NCBI GenBank assembly: GCA_047495785.1
Contig: JBLDXI010000054.1
Span: 3,534,001 to 3,598,000, forward strand
Length of the DNA stretch: 64,000 bases
Direction of reading: 5' to 3'
DNA from: Lepidodermella squamata
Lineage: Eukaryota; Gastrotricha
This document shows positions 21,767 to 33,400 of the stretch, one piece after another. The notes beneath the pieces were generated by a model that did not search any database, had not been told where the DNA came from, and was given only the letters and a program-made list of their open reading frames with translations. Each line of letters begins with the position of its first letter. Position 1 is the first letter of the stretch. A program made the translations under genes and the position numbers.

Positions 21767-24259
21767 TCACCGATTATTAACTGTCATCGTTGTTCTCGTT
21801 GTGTAATTTGTCGAAACTGAATAGAACTGAGTCGCCCTTCTCGCTGTTTCTGGCCGGCCGTAGCGCTTCCTCAGCGTTGACCAGTTCGTGATCAAACTCG
21901 ACGTAGCAGACAGCGCAAGTAACACCAGGCTAACAGTAACTTGGCCACCCATTGTCGACGGATTTGTGATGAGATAAATGAAAATGATCGCAAAAAATAA
22001 CACAACGTGATTAACACCGGCAACGCAAATGTAGCGTGCCTCTGATATTTCAGCAATCACCATGCTGTTCCTAAGGCTGAAAAGGTACCCGGTCCCAGGC
22101 AGAAGAACGACAAATTGAAGTAAGACGAGACCGAGAATCCAGTAGTTTTTAAACCGACTCTCACAGACTATCATTTGAGGCGTCACGTAACTATCATCAG
22201 ACCAATTGAAATATCGCCTGTCTTCAAGCGTTAACATATTACTCCGAATAGGATCAACGCATAGCCAAACGATTAAGAGGGTTATATTGGCAGTTATTAA
22301 CAGCGTTTTCCCTATGGCGACGAATTCACTTCGCCATATTTTGGTATGGATATAGGCTAAATCAGCTGTCCTGTTTTGAGCAGCTATTTGTTCTTGGTAC
22401 TTTTTTAGAGTAGACATTCTGCTACTAGTCGGCTTTTTCCTCCGTTCCGAACTTGCCATTCGTTGCTCGCGGTGGAGGCGATGAAAGATGACTACTCGAA
22501 AGACCACGACACCGGTGATAAATGACGATCCAGAGGACCAAAATGCGTATCGAAGGAAGCACGAGATCGTACCACCTAGGCCATACGCATTTTCAACCAT
22601 GCAAACCGCGCTGAGGTTCAGCAAGAGACATCCTATCCCAATTAAGACTCTGTTCAATTTCAGCGTCGCAATCGATTCAGGCGGAGGCGTGTTGCCGTTA
22701 TTAGCCGGTCTAATATTAGACGACGGCTCCAGGCTAATTCTTCGGAATTCTTTCCACATCAATGAGATAATGAAAATTTGAAATAACTGGGTTGCAATTG
22801 CTAAAATCTCAACAATTCTCGACCCGTAACTTTTTTCGTCAGATTCAAGTAAATAGTACTCATCAGGTCTCTCTTTTGGAGGGTTGCCATTGGCTGTGTT
22901 CCAAGAAATAATCCCTTCAGGCTGAATGAGGTAACTCCTCAAATCCACTGAGCTAAAATTGCTGAGGCGTGTCACTCGGCAGAAAAATTCGTAACTTGCC
23001 CGATCACGGTTCCACCTTAAAACAGCTTGAGGCTCATCGTCCATCTCCAATCTCGGCGAATATCGCTGTAGGCCTACCCGAAGACTGAGGTACCTAATCG
23101 CAGCAGCACTAGCATTCACCGCATTAGCTATCAGTTCCGGCTCATCTTTATAGTTGGATAAACTTTGATTCATTTGGAACAGAGCCTTCTCAGCGTTATG
23201 CAGCGTTAAAATTGATTGAAGCATTGCATCGTGACACTGATGCTTCATCATTTCATCAGCTGTTTGCGTAGATCCGATGATGGCATCCAGACGTCTCTCA
23301 AATTCAGGCAAGTCATATCCCAAAGCTGTATTTCCGTTGTTGTATTCAGCGAGCTGAAATTCCCCAACCCAATAGCTGATATTTAGCTGATCCTTGACTA
23401 TTTGCAACGTGCACTCTTCCGGCAAGTCTTCAATGTCGAAGAAGGGATCGATAATTCCAGAGCTTGGAAAGATAAAAGCGTACCAAGAGCCGAACATGCC
23501 CTGAAAATAAGCTTTGCAAAGGAAGTCGACTATCACGGAGCGACTTGTTGTTTGAACTACTACGATTCGTAAATCACTAGCTCGTAGGGATTCCATTAAA
23601 GCGGCGTTGACTTCGAGAAAAATTTGGCTATAGTTCACGTTAATTCCTTCAGCTTCAGCAAGTTCTTTGAAGCTTTTGGTGTCAGTGTAGTCCCTTACAT
23701 TACCCGCGTAACCAAGTAATGCGACCGTTCGCCATTTTCCAATAATTTTGATAAAATCCACTATGACGTAAATTGTTAGGGAGGATGGGGCTCGAATTCG
23801 GTACATATTAGGATATGCAACCCTGTTAGCCTCAACGCCGGACCCTACGCAACCAGGGCTGATTCCAACCATGTTCAAATGATGGGAAAACTGCGCCATG
23901 TGTCTGCAACCTAAAGATGAAGCTGGGGCGACCAACAAAGGGGATTTAATTCCTGGCAGCTGATTGTCGTTGTCTCCGCGACCAAATCGAACTGAGGTTT
24001 CGATAGCGTCAATTCCCATATGGGCTTCATCGATGAATTTAGGAACCAGGAGATGGTTGGGCAGAATATCTGTTGAATTATTAGCAGCGTCAATGGCAAT
24101 CTGCATCGAAGCTCGGCACGCCGTGCCATCGCGAAGACCATTGCCTTTTTGCTGAATAAACGCCAGGATTACGAGATTTGTCCCATTTTTAACAGCGGCG
24201 CTCAAATAGGGGAAACTATGAACCAACAGCAAGAATATAGCTGAACTTCGCAGATGCAT
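21767..24259 (-). CDS. GABA-B-like class C GPCR, copy 2 (single exon)
   Basis: An uninterrupted frame of 830 codons starts with a clear signal peptide (MHLRSSAIFLLLVHSFPYLSAA). The extracellular Venus-flytrap domain (NLVILAFIQQKGNGLRDG onwards) is followed by the 7TM region, with SCFLRYAFW, LLIVWLCVDPIR and EARYICVAG. These are GABA-B family hallmarks rather than those of metabotropic glutamate receptors, and the cysteine-rich domain of the latter is absent. Copy 1 lies 770 bp downstream in the same orientation and matches from end to end, so this is a tandem duplication. Long predicted N-glycosylated loops (several NxS/T) fit a surface receptor. No sushi domain is present in the N-terminus. 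The ligand is unknown. Confidence 0.87.
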   Translation of the reverse strand: MHLRSSAIFLLLVHSFPYLSAAVKNGTNLVILAFIQQKGNGLRDGTACRASMQIAIDAANNSTDILPNHLLVPKFIDEAHMGIDAIETSVRFGRGDNDNQLPGIKSPLLVAPASSLGCRHMAQFSHHLNMVGISPGCVGSGVEANRVAYPNMYRIRAPSSLTIYVIVDFIKIIGKWRTVALLGYAGNVRDYTDTKSFKELAEAEGINVNYSQIFLEVNAALMESLRASDLRIVVVQTTSRSVIVDFLCKAYFQGMFGSWYAFIFPSSGIIDPFFDIEDLPEECTLQIVKDQLNISYWVGEFQLAEYNNGNTALGYDLPEFERRLDAIIGSTQTADEMMKHQCHDAMLQSILTLHNAEKALFQMNQSLSNYKDEPELIANAVNASAAAIRYLSLRVGLQRYSPRLEMDDEPQAVLRWNRDRASYEFFCRVTRLSNFSSVDLRSYLIQPEGIISWNTANGNPPKERPDEYYLLESDEKSYGSRIVEILAIATQLFQIFIISLMWKEFRRISLEPSSNIRPANNGNTPPPESIATLKLNRVLIGIGCLLLNLSAVCMVENAYGLGGTISCFLRYAFWSSGSSFITGVVVFRVVIFHRLHREQRMASSERRKKPTSSRMSTLKKYQEQIAAQNRTADLAYIHTKIWRSEFVAIGKTLLITANITLLIVWLCVDPIRSNMLTLEDRRYFNWSDDSYVTPQMIVCESRFKNYWILGLVLLQFVVLLPGTGYLFSLRNSMVIAEISEARYICVAGVNHVVLFFAIIFIYLITNPSTMGGQVTVSLVLLALSATSSLITNWSTLRKRYGRPETARRATQFYSVSTNYTTRTTMTVNNR

Positions 24260-25641
24260 ATCAGGTGATAAATGATCAACGCATCTCAGTCGTGTCGCTT
24301 TTAGCGAACAATCTTAGTCACGTTACTTAGGCAAAAGCTCGATTTCTGCATCCGGGGCGTGATCAAACGCATTTGTTGGCTGCAAACAGCTGAACTTATC
24401 AAATTACTCAATTTTTTGGGTAATCTTTGGCTTTTACTGATTGATTACAATCGCAGTTGAGGGTTGAAAGTAGCTACATAAAACTGAGCTAATTTGGACA
24501 TGAAATCCACGGCGATTCACGGAGTCAAACTGCGAGAATATGCAATAAATTATTAATCGCTAATAATTTAATTCAGCCCTTCTTTGTTTCAAATTCTCCA
24601 ATGCGAGCTCGAATTGGCCTTGAAATCAAATGAAGTGAACAAATAATAATAACTCCATCCTGATTAGACGATTTTTTTAATTTTATTTTTGTTCAGTCAT
24701 TCCTTTCCATTTATTTTTGCACAAATTTCTAAAACATCTTGAAGGTAAAACTTGCAAGATTCTCAATGAAGTTAAAATTGTCAACACAATGTGATACAGC
24801 AAAATGCCTTGTATATGCCCGCAGTCGCCGCCAAGTTCCGGACCCTGAACATTTCCGGTGCCCATAATTGTTTCAGCTAAAAGCAAGAAATGACGTCGTA
24901 ACTGTTAATTCAAGCCTAAAATTCACCCAGAGAAAACCGGAATTCCATCAAGACGTGGCGGCGACTGCGTCAGAGAGGTGTCAAGTCGAATTAATCATGG
25001 CATCTGCTCCGCGAATAACATTATTAACATCGACAAAACACGCAAAAATAATAGATAAAATAACAATAAAAAGGCCTGTTGTTGGGCTCAAGAAGACGAC
25101 AAGAATTCGATGATGATTGAAGGTTTTTAAATCGATGAATTCCAGCTGACCATTAAAATGTGAAAATGGGGGGTTTGGTGAAATTTATGAAATCTTGACA
25201 TTTTGATATTAAATTAAATTTTAATACATTTTAATTTTAATTTGATTTTAATTTTAATAGCGCTGAAAGAGATGCTGAGAAGTAGGTTGCAAATTTTACC
25301 AGAAATTACTTTCTGACTTTCTGAAAATTGGAATTTTATATGAGTAGTTTAAAATTTACCTCAAAATTCATTTAAAATGAGATTTTTTTCAATTTGTCCA
25401 TAATTTTTAGAGGTATTCTAAGGCAAAGAATCTCCCTCAAAATTCTCCTAAAATCTCCAGTCACCTAAAACGATAAGACTTGGCGTCTCTTCAGAAGGAT
25501 GGGAGGTTGGGAGAATTCAAAATTTACTTTCAAAATTGTTGGAAAATTCGCCACTTTTCACTTGCTAACGGCCAGCTCTTATCACCCCAGCATCATCAAA
25601 CTTTTATTTACATTATTCGGGCTATTATTCTCTCGCTTTCA
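24260..25641. other. Intergenic region, AT-rich
   Basis: Promoter side of GABA-B-like copy 2 and 3' flank of the LRR/Ig gene. The part at 25195-25260 is a degenerate TTAAATTTTAATT tract. No gene can be supported. Confidence 0.5.
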
Positions 25642-28600
25642 TTAGATGAAAGTGATCTCCTCGGCGGCGAGCGGTAGGCACGTTTTTCGAACAATGTCAT
25701 TGCCGTGAACGGGGCTGAAACAGGCGACCGGGTGCACGGATGAGCCCGGCGGCAGGTCGGCGTCGGGCTCGCTGCTCCGCACGCCGCTCGTGCCGTCGCC
25801 CTCATCGCTGCCGGGGTTTAGCACGAAACTGCGATAGCCACTGCTGCTTTTCTTGTCGCGATTGAAATCAGGCGAGCACGTGCACAGCTCGGTTTGGCTG
25901 TTCGACATGTAGAGGCGGTGGTCGCGCCGCCGGCACTCGCCCATATCGCCCGGGTAGCTGTTGCTCGTGTTGCGGTTGATGAGCAGGTCAACGCCCGCGT
26001 CGTCGTCGCCGCCGCCCAGGTCGATGCCGTCGAGCGTGGCCGGCGGCGCGGGCGGCGGCGGCGACAGGAACAAATTGAGCCCAGCCGAGTTGCCGCGGTG
26101 CCGCCCGTAGCCGTAGTGCGAGTTGAAGCGCCGCCGCGGGTCGTTCCGCGCCTCGTAGTACGCCGCCGTCGATTCGTCTTGGCTCTGGTCGCCCGTCGAC
26201 GAATCGAGCGGCGCCCTCGAGGCACTGTGCGGTTGGGGAAATGCCGATAGCAAAATCGGTCTTGGCACCTGATGGGAATAACAGATGTTACACGGAAATT
26301 AGCATTTTTGTCCGTTAAAAAGTTGAACTATTAGAATAGAGGAAAATTTAGCCAAGAGTAAAGTTATTGCTTGACACCTCAATTTTCATAAGTTTCATGC
26401 ATGGAAAACGGGAATTTCTTAAATGATATTTCCAAGTAGAATGAATCATAGCCGATGTTTGATTTTTAAGCTTTCGAAGTCTGAACAAGGGTCATGAGCA
26501 GCTCTTATCATTAAATATCAGTTGCAAGCGCTCCAGTTCACAAAATAGGTTTACTTTAGTCTCTGAGCTCTCAAATTCAATTTACAGCCTATCAAAAGCC
26601 TAGCTGATATGTGTATTTTTAAAAAGCTATACGAGTTCGTTTATAGATTCATGACATCAGAAATCGGTAATCAAAAGTCAAGAAAGTTTTTTCCCATTTA
26701 TGCATTTGAAGGTGCAAGCTGGCATATGCAAATTTTTTAGAAATATCAAGGCATGATTCTTCGTTTGAAATCGTAAATCGGAATAGCGGGGAGATTTTGT
26801 CATGCTAGCGAGATGATGTGCCTTGAACCAAAAATTTTAAATTTTAACAGAAAAAACAGAAAAGTTATCATCCATTTTTTAATTAGATGCATCCATTTTT
26901 ACCTGGGCAGCAATTAATTTTTATCAGAAGGGAAGCTATCAACCGTTAAAAACCGTAAAAACAGGTCAATGACATTTTATCTCGTTGCCGTGAATTTTTT
27001 CTGGAATTATTTAGATATTCAGAGACTCCTTAAACGGGTGTCAAATGCACCAGGAAAATCAATTCTATAAAACAGGAAATTGCAGAAATATGCACATACA
27101 AAAGATAGATTCTACCAAGAGAGTGTCTAATAATCTATTAGAAATGGCCTATTATAACTAAATTATACCATTGGACAAAATGTTAGTCAATGAAATCCGC
27201 CTAGAACCCATCAGAGTCGTCACTAATATAACGCTGAAGTTGAATACGTTAATAGGTAATGTTAATAAATTTTATAATTAAATCGCAACTAACCTGATGT
27301 TCTTCCATTTGTGCAGGCGTGCGGAAGGTAGAAAAAGTTTGAGGTGGAGGAGTAGGTGAGTAAATAAGCCGCGTCGACGTGTTAGGCGAGACGTGAGGCG
27401 CCTGGGACAGCGCTGGCACCGGACTGCTCGTCAAACTAACGTGCGACCGCAAGCCGTCGTGGTGTTGCCGGTGCTGCCGATGTCGAGATCTCGGCGACCG
27501 GCCTGGTTCAGGCGTTCGAGGCTGTTTCACCCGAGAGCCGCTCGGCGTCGAGGCGATGGGCGGCATTTCGTTGCTTTTCGTTTTCAACAACGGCCTGCGA
27601 TCGGTTGCCGCCTTCGCGTCGACTGCTGGCTTCACTATTTCAGTGTTGGAAGCCGATGACGGCACGGTGGCTGGCGGGGGTGCGAGAAAAATGTTGGCCT
27701 CCCGACACCGTGTGGGTGCACGTTTTAAATTAGGACAGTTTGGTACCTGAGAGTGATAAATTAAAAAATTATTAAGAGCTGAATTTTTATGAAAATTACG
27801 CTCTAATAAACCGTTAAATAATTAAAGAAAATCAATTCGCTAACGGGCTTTGAAAATGCAGAAAATTAAAGAAGATGTGCTGAGTGTTAATTACGGGTGG
27901 CATGCATTGATCAATACTTTTTGCGGGCTTCAATATGATGCTAGGACTCGCGTATGGTGAGACAAATCGGTGTTGGGCTGTTTATACACATATTTTTATT
28001 ATATGGCGTAAATCGAATCGAATTTCTTCTATTTTGCAAATTCAATTTAATTATAAAAAAAATCAATTTTTGAGGTTTGTTTGATTCAGTACTTTGCCAA
28101 CCGTGTCATTTTTTTTATAAAATTTCGTTATTCAACACAACTCCAAAATTGACGGTAGAATTTGTAACAGAATTGCGGCAAAACACGATTTTTTTCATCA
28201 CTTGTGTGTAATAATTTTGCTGCCTAATTTTTTATAGGTCACGGCTTACTTTTGAGGTTGAGCAAGCAATAACGAGACAGCAGCCGCCAAGTGATGACAT
28301 GACGATGGCGATGAGAACGGCAACTGTGACTAGTATGCCCTGTGGAATGCTTTGTTGGTTCATGCCGATATTCTCGCCATCCTGCCACTTGGTAGCCGTG
28401 CTCGTCGTCGAGTTGCCGTCGTCACTGGTTTCGGCGTTCTCTTCACCGCCCGCGCCGTCACTGTTCCTAGCATCAGCATCGGCGCGGCTCGTACTTTGGC
28501 CGTAGTTGGCTTCGACCCAATCGCTGATGGGCTCGTAGTTGCCAGCAGCGGTTTTCTCGTCGAAGCCAATCGGCACTATATTGGTAGAATCAGCGTAGCC

Positions 28601-30456
28601 ATTTTCAGGCCGATTGGTACTGCCAGTAATCCTAGTTGTGAGCAATTTTCGCAGCGGTGTAGTTGCTGATTGAGGATTTTTAGCCCTTTGAAAAGTACAA
28701 AACAGAATAATAATCAAAGAATTCCATCGGTTTTTTAAATATAAGAATAATAAAGATTTGTGTCCGGGATGGAACGTTTTGACCTCAAAAACACGTTTTG
28801 ACCTATTTTTATAATGAATCATAGTCATAAATTGGGCTGGCGGGAAGTAGGTCACGGTTAACGATAGGCAAATTAAAGATAGCGCGTGGTTTTTTTGCCC
28901 TATGAAGTCGACTTCAGCTTAGAAAATAACCCTCATTGCGTACAAGTCAATTTTCATCATCACCTCTGAGTATTTTGTGAAGAGGAAGTTTGTCTGTAAA
29001 AACTAGTTGTCGTTGAGGTAGTCGGAGTAGTTGAACGTTCGATCTCCGGCATCGTAGTCGGCCAAAAAAATGGCACAGTTGGCGTGTCAACCGCCCGTTG
29101 CGTTACGTCAAAATTCGTCATCAACGACGCCGCACCCAACGGATTCACCGCCTTACAAACCAGCCTGACTTGATTCGCCATTGAATAGCCGTTTGAGACA
29201 GCGACAGCCGGACGATTGGCCACGGTCAAAAACGCCTGGGATACGATGACAATGGCACCTGGTGACGACGGTGCAGCGTAGGCACTCGGCGAGATGACAG
29301 TTGTTGAATTTTCGACGAGAGATAACGCCCAGTTGTACTCGTCCTCGGCGCGAGGGAAGTGCCAACTAACAGACGCCACCGGATTTCCGGCGGCTGAACA
29401 CCGAAATCGCGTCTGATTTTTCTCCCTCAGCTGTTCGACATCAATTCCTATCACGCTAGCTGGTGAGCAGGTAAAATCGCGCAGAGAGTCAATTAGTAAC
29501 CCGTTTCGTTGAGACGGTAGTACGCAGACCGGGACAGGCAGGCCGTGGCCACTCGCCGAGCCGAATTCGTCGACCGGATTCAAAGACCTGGTTCTGTTGA
29601 GGCGATTCACAAAAACCCGCGCCAGCCATTCAACAGCGCAATCACACACCCAAGGATTTTTCGCGACGTCGAATAACGAAATTGCGGTGAAAAACGGCTC
29701 GAATCTCGGGCTGAGACTCGTTATCTCATTCTCCGACGCGACCAAGCTCTCCAGAGACATAGCGAGGGGTAGAAAAACGTCTGGGCTTAGTGTCGTCAAT
29801 TTACATCGCCGCAGTCTCAAACTGCGTATCGTCGCGTTTTCAAACGCCTTTTCCGAAAAAATAATACCAGGATTGTCGTCGAGGAGTAAAGCTTCGAGAT
29901 TCGTTGCGAAAAAAGCCTGGGCGTCGATGATTATCCCGCCGCGGTTGTATGACAAATCGAGAATGGCAAGTCTAGGCATTTGAGCGAAAGTCATGCCGGT
30001 CACGCGTCGCACTGAGCAGTTTCGTAAACTGAGCGTTTTCAGCTGCTGCCATTCGGTGAAGTTCGCGTACGTTATCGCAGTGTTGAACACGTTGTCGTTC
30101 AGCCACATCGCATGTGGCAGCGAGGTGGTGTAATTTGTGCGCCGATTTTTTGTTGGCACTTGGCGCAATGACCGCGCCGTGCAGTTGATGTAGCCCCGCA
30201 TGCACGCACATTCCAACGGGCAGTTCAGGTCGATGCGGTCGAGGTCGAGGATAGAACGAGGGATTGTCGAAACACCGGCGGGCAAGGCTTGGGTTGTCAC
30301 GAAGTTCCGCCGTTTGCCGCCGCCTCCTCCTCCGCCTCCTCCCTGCTGCCCGCCTGGTTCTGCGGCGTGGCATACCACCGCGAGGCTGATGATGAGCAGC
30401 AAAATGAGCCGGATGAAATTAGCCGTGTTGAGGCTTGGAAGTTCGCGGACGGCCAT
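25642..30456 (-). CDS. Kekkon-like LRR/Ig transmembrane receptor (4 exons)
   Basis: In transcript order the exons are 30456-28964, 28685-28250, 27746-27294 and 26268-25642 (introns 278, 503 and 1025 bp), encoding 1002 aa. Order of parts: signal peptide; glycine run; LRR N-cap (CPLECACMRGYINC); about six leucine-rich repeats; LRR C-cap (NPWVCDCAVEWL); one Ig domain (FRCSAAGNP to VRLVCKAVNPLG); Thr/Ser/Asn-rich stalk; one membrane helix (ILVTVAVLIAIVMSSLGGCC) near the end of exon 2. A proline-rich, disordered cytoplasmic tail of about 360 residues follows and ends in EEITFI. LRR+Ig+TM with a long tail is the arrangement of kekkon/LRIT-type adhesion receptors. TFI fits a class I PDZ ligand (S/T-x-hydrophobic). 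The last exon is strikingly GC-rich around 25940-26170. Introns are far longer than elsewhere, as often seen in neuronal surface genes. Confidence 0.87.
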
Positions 30457-33400
30457 TGCTGGCTTGGGTTAAACCATGTTTTCACGTAAAGATCAACTCA
30501 GCATGTTTTCTCATATTTTAAATTAAATTTCTAAGAATCATATCAGAGCAACAGGAATAAATTGGTTTCTCAAAAAAATTGACCTCAAACATAGATTCAA
30601 TGGAATAACATGATCAATTTTCTACACATACCTAATTTCTATAGAATCGCAGCAGATAGTGAGGATCATGTTATCTAATTTGCTGACAAAGGTAGCGATG
30701 TATTATTTTTTCTCTATAAAACAATGCGCTGATATCTTTTAACATTCGATTGCGTAATAATTTAACGAAAAAAATAAAAAATTGCATCAAGTTAAAGGTC
30801 TGCCATATTTACTTTTCATCGCATTTTTTGCGACAACGGTAACTACGATATCGATTAGTTTCGGTGCTATTTGACTTGAGATTAAATAGTTTTCCGGCTG
30901 TCGACAGTTAGGTCGACAGCTAGGCGAAAAATAGCGCTGGTGACATTCTCGTAACGAAATTTCGGCAAAAAAATATAGTTGAGTGCGGAAATTCGCGCAC
31001 TCTTGAGTCGAGTTGAAAAAAAATCAACAAAACAAGTTATTCACAATAAGAAAAACGCAAATTAAGATGGAATTTTTCAATTCGCGAGATATTTGAGCAT
31101 CAAACATTGCGAATCTACAAAATGTTATGATGGATGAAAGCGTCCCGAATTTATCATATCGATACTGTCGAAAAAGCGTCCCATTTTGAATATTCAAAAA
31201 CAAGAGAAACAATAATAACGATATCATAATTATCCCCCGAGATGGTTAAGCGTGCATGCGTTTAATTAAGCGCAACCGGATATAGCGCAAAAATTAGCTC
31301 AAGAGGGACCGCGCTTGTACATCAACAATGATCCACAAAACGAGGCGATAGATGCGATGCCGGCGGGAAAAATTTCGCGCAGCCGAACAAGACGCGATGT
31401 TTTTGCAAGTTTTAATAATATCAGCCGCAAAACGGCTGGTTGTTGTAATAATCGTTTATTACTTATTCAAACTACAAAACGCGGTGATGATTGAGGGTTC
31501 CTCGTTTCCGTGCGCTGTCAGCGCGAACATCGCAATTAAAAATAATCGTAATTATAAAATTCTAGAGACAATATGTCGTCCGGGTCATTGCCGTATCAAC
31601 AAACATATATCTGCAGCTATCAATTTATCAATCGGCCCGTCGACTGACGATGTTATAACTACCAGTGTTTATGGCTTCCGCGGCGAGTTGCTGGCGTGAA
31701 TGACACTGATGCGTTCCGTTGTTTCATCAATTTTGATCGGCGTCGGCGATGCGAACAAGTGCGCGAGGTCACAAGCGGGCAAACGCACCGTGACAACTGC
31801 CATGTAAACATGTGAGAATCACAAATTTACATTTCGTTATTGATACCATCATCGAAAAGTTATATCATCTCGGAATGAGTCGTATTTTTCAGTGCATTCT
31901 CGCGCGCGCGCAGTAAATCGCCTAATACCTTGGATGACGATGGGATCAAATAAAACGAAAATAGAGTGAGAGGGATATAACGCCAACGCACCAGTGAGAA
32001 AAATGATTGTTTTTTTTCTCTGCGCCAAAAACTAGTTGGAGACAAATAAGGCGTATCAAATGACACGAAGCAAAAACAAAGTTCGTCATTGTTAGGGTCA
32101 TGTTTCGAGATGGAATTCAATTTGCAAAAAATAAACTACAGGCCCTTTATTTACTGTGGGCCACAAACAACGGCGTGTAGAATATGAAAGGTGATACGGC
32201 TATTGTCGTTGCTTTTACATAATATACCGTATAACGCAGGGCTGGTGAATTGCACTTATGGATTTATGATGGTTAGCGTGCGCGGAGTGGCGGTGTCTGA
32301 CACGATTATTACAGCTTAATTACCCACCCGTCAGGAGCGGGCAGGTCAAAAGTGCCGCTATTAGGAGTTTGGCGTTGTAATCGCCCACTGCGACGCTGCT
32401 TGCAGGCCGACATCAAAACGACGACAATCAGCAGTGGGTCATCGCGACACGAAACACGAATCCGCCCATCGACTTCGCATCAATTTCGCAGGCGAAGACG
32501 AAGAGGAGAGATAACGCAGAGCGGTGATGATGATTGAATTGCAGCCAGAATATTGGACGCGGGATGACGATATATTATGAAAAAACTAACCAACGCTCGC
32601 GGCTCAGTATCAATATCGCTATCAATCACTGCGGGTGCCGGCGAGTTGCGGATACATACAAAGCAATTTGTATCGAATAACGCGTTCTACAAAGATAAAT
32701 CTATGTGCTGCATAGCCATGTGATTTGGCTACTATTATTGACAAAGTACCAGCCAGCAGCTATTAGATGAACGCGCAAAATAAAGGCTTGAATAAATAAT
32801 ATTCGATTTCGGGACATCTATCGTCCAGAATGAAAAAAATACCACGTTTTTTCCCTGATGAATACAAAAAACTCCTCACACTTCGTAGCGCAGAGAAATC
32901 TGTGAATTAATTGCTGGCCAGTTTCGTTGACGCAATCTAAATACCTATGAATAGAAGGCATTGACAAGCAAATTGGGTCATTGGATTTTTGGGAGGTAGG
33001 AGGCCGTGTATATTCGAGTGCTGCGTAGGATACCGCCTCTTTACGTGAAACAATAATAGAAAAACACACGCCGAAAAATGCCTAGAAATAATAACAACAA
33101 CAATAAGTAGTAAAACAGGTGTATCTCTTACAACTGGGGATTATTATCTCTCTGCTCTATATTTTATAAATTGCTCGCGTGTAAAGAAGCCCCGTGGCTG
33201 CTGGTGTGCGCGTAAAAACGGATAAAAATACGAAAGAGCGCGCGTTGTTCGGCCGCTTCAGGTGACGCGCACTTCACTAGACTCATCATCATCATCCGCA
33301 CTTTTACAGGTATTAATAATGATGGATGCTGCAATATAGCATTAATATGATATTATTTTGCTATTATTTCAGTCTCGTGCGCCAACTTTATTGCCCACCA

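Noticed and set aside
26045-26225. Long Arg/Ala-rich frames on both strands over the last LRR-receptor exon
   Set aside because: They are shadows caused by the high GC content of the real exon, which has matching splice phase and sensible composition.
31352-31699. 115-codon plus-strand frame in the large gap
   Set aside because: No signal peptide, domain or splice support. Frames this long occur by chance in a gap of this size.
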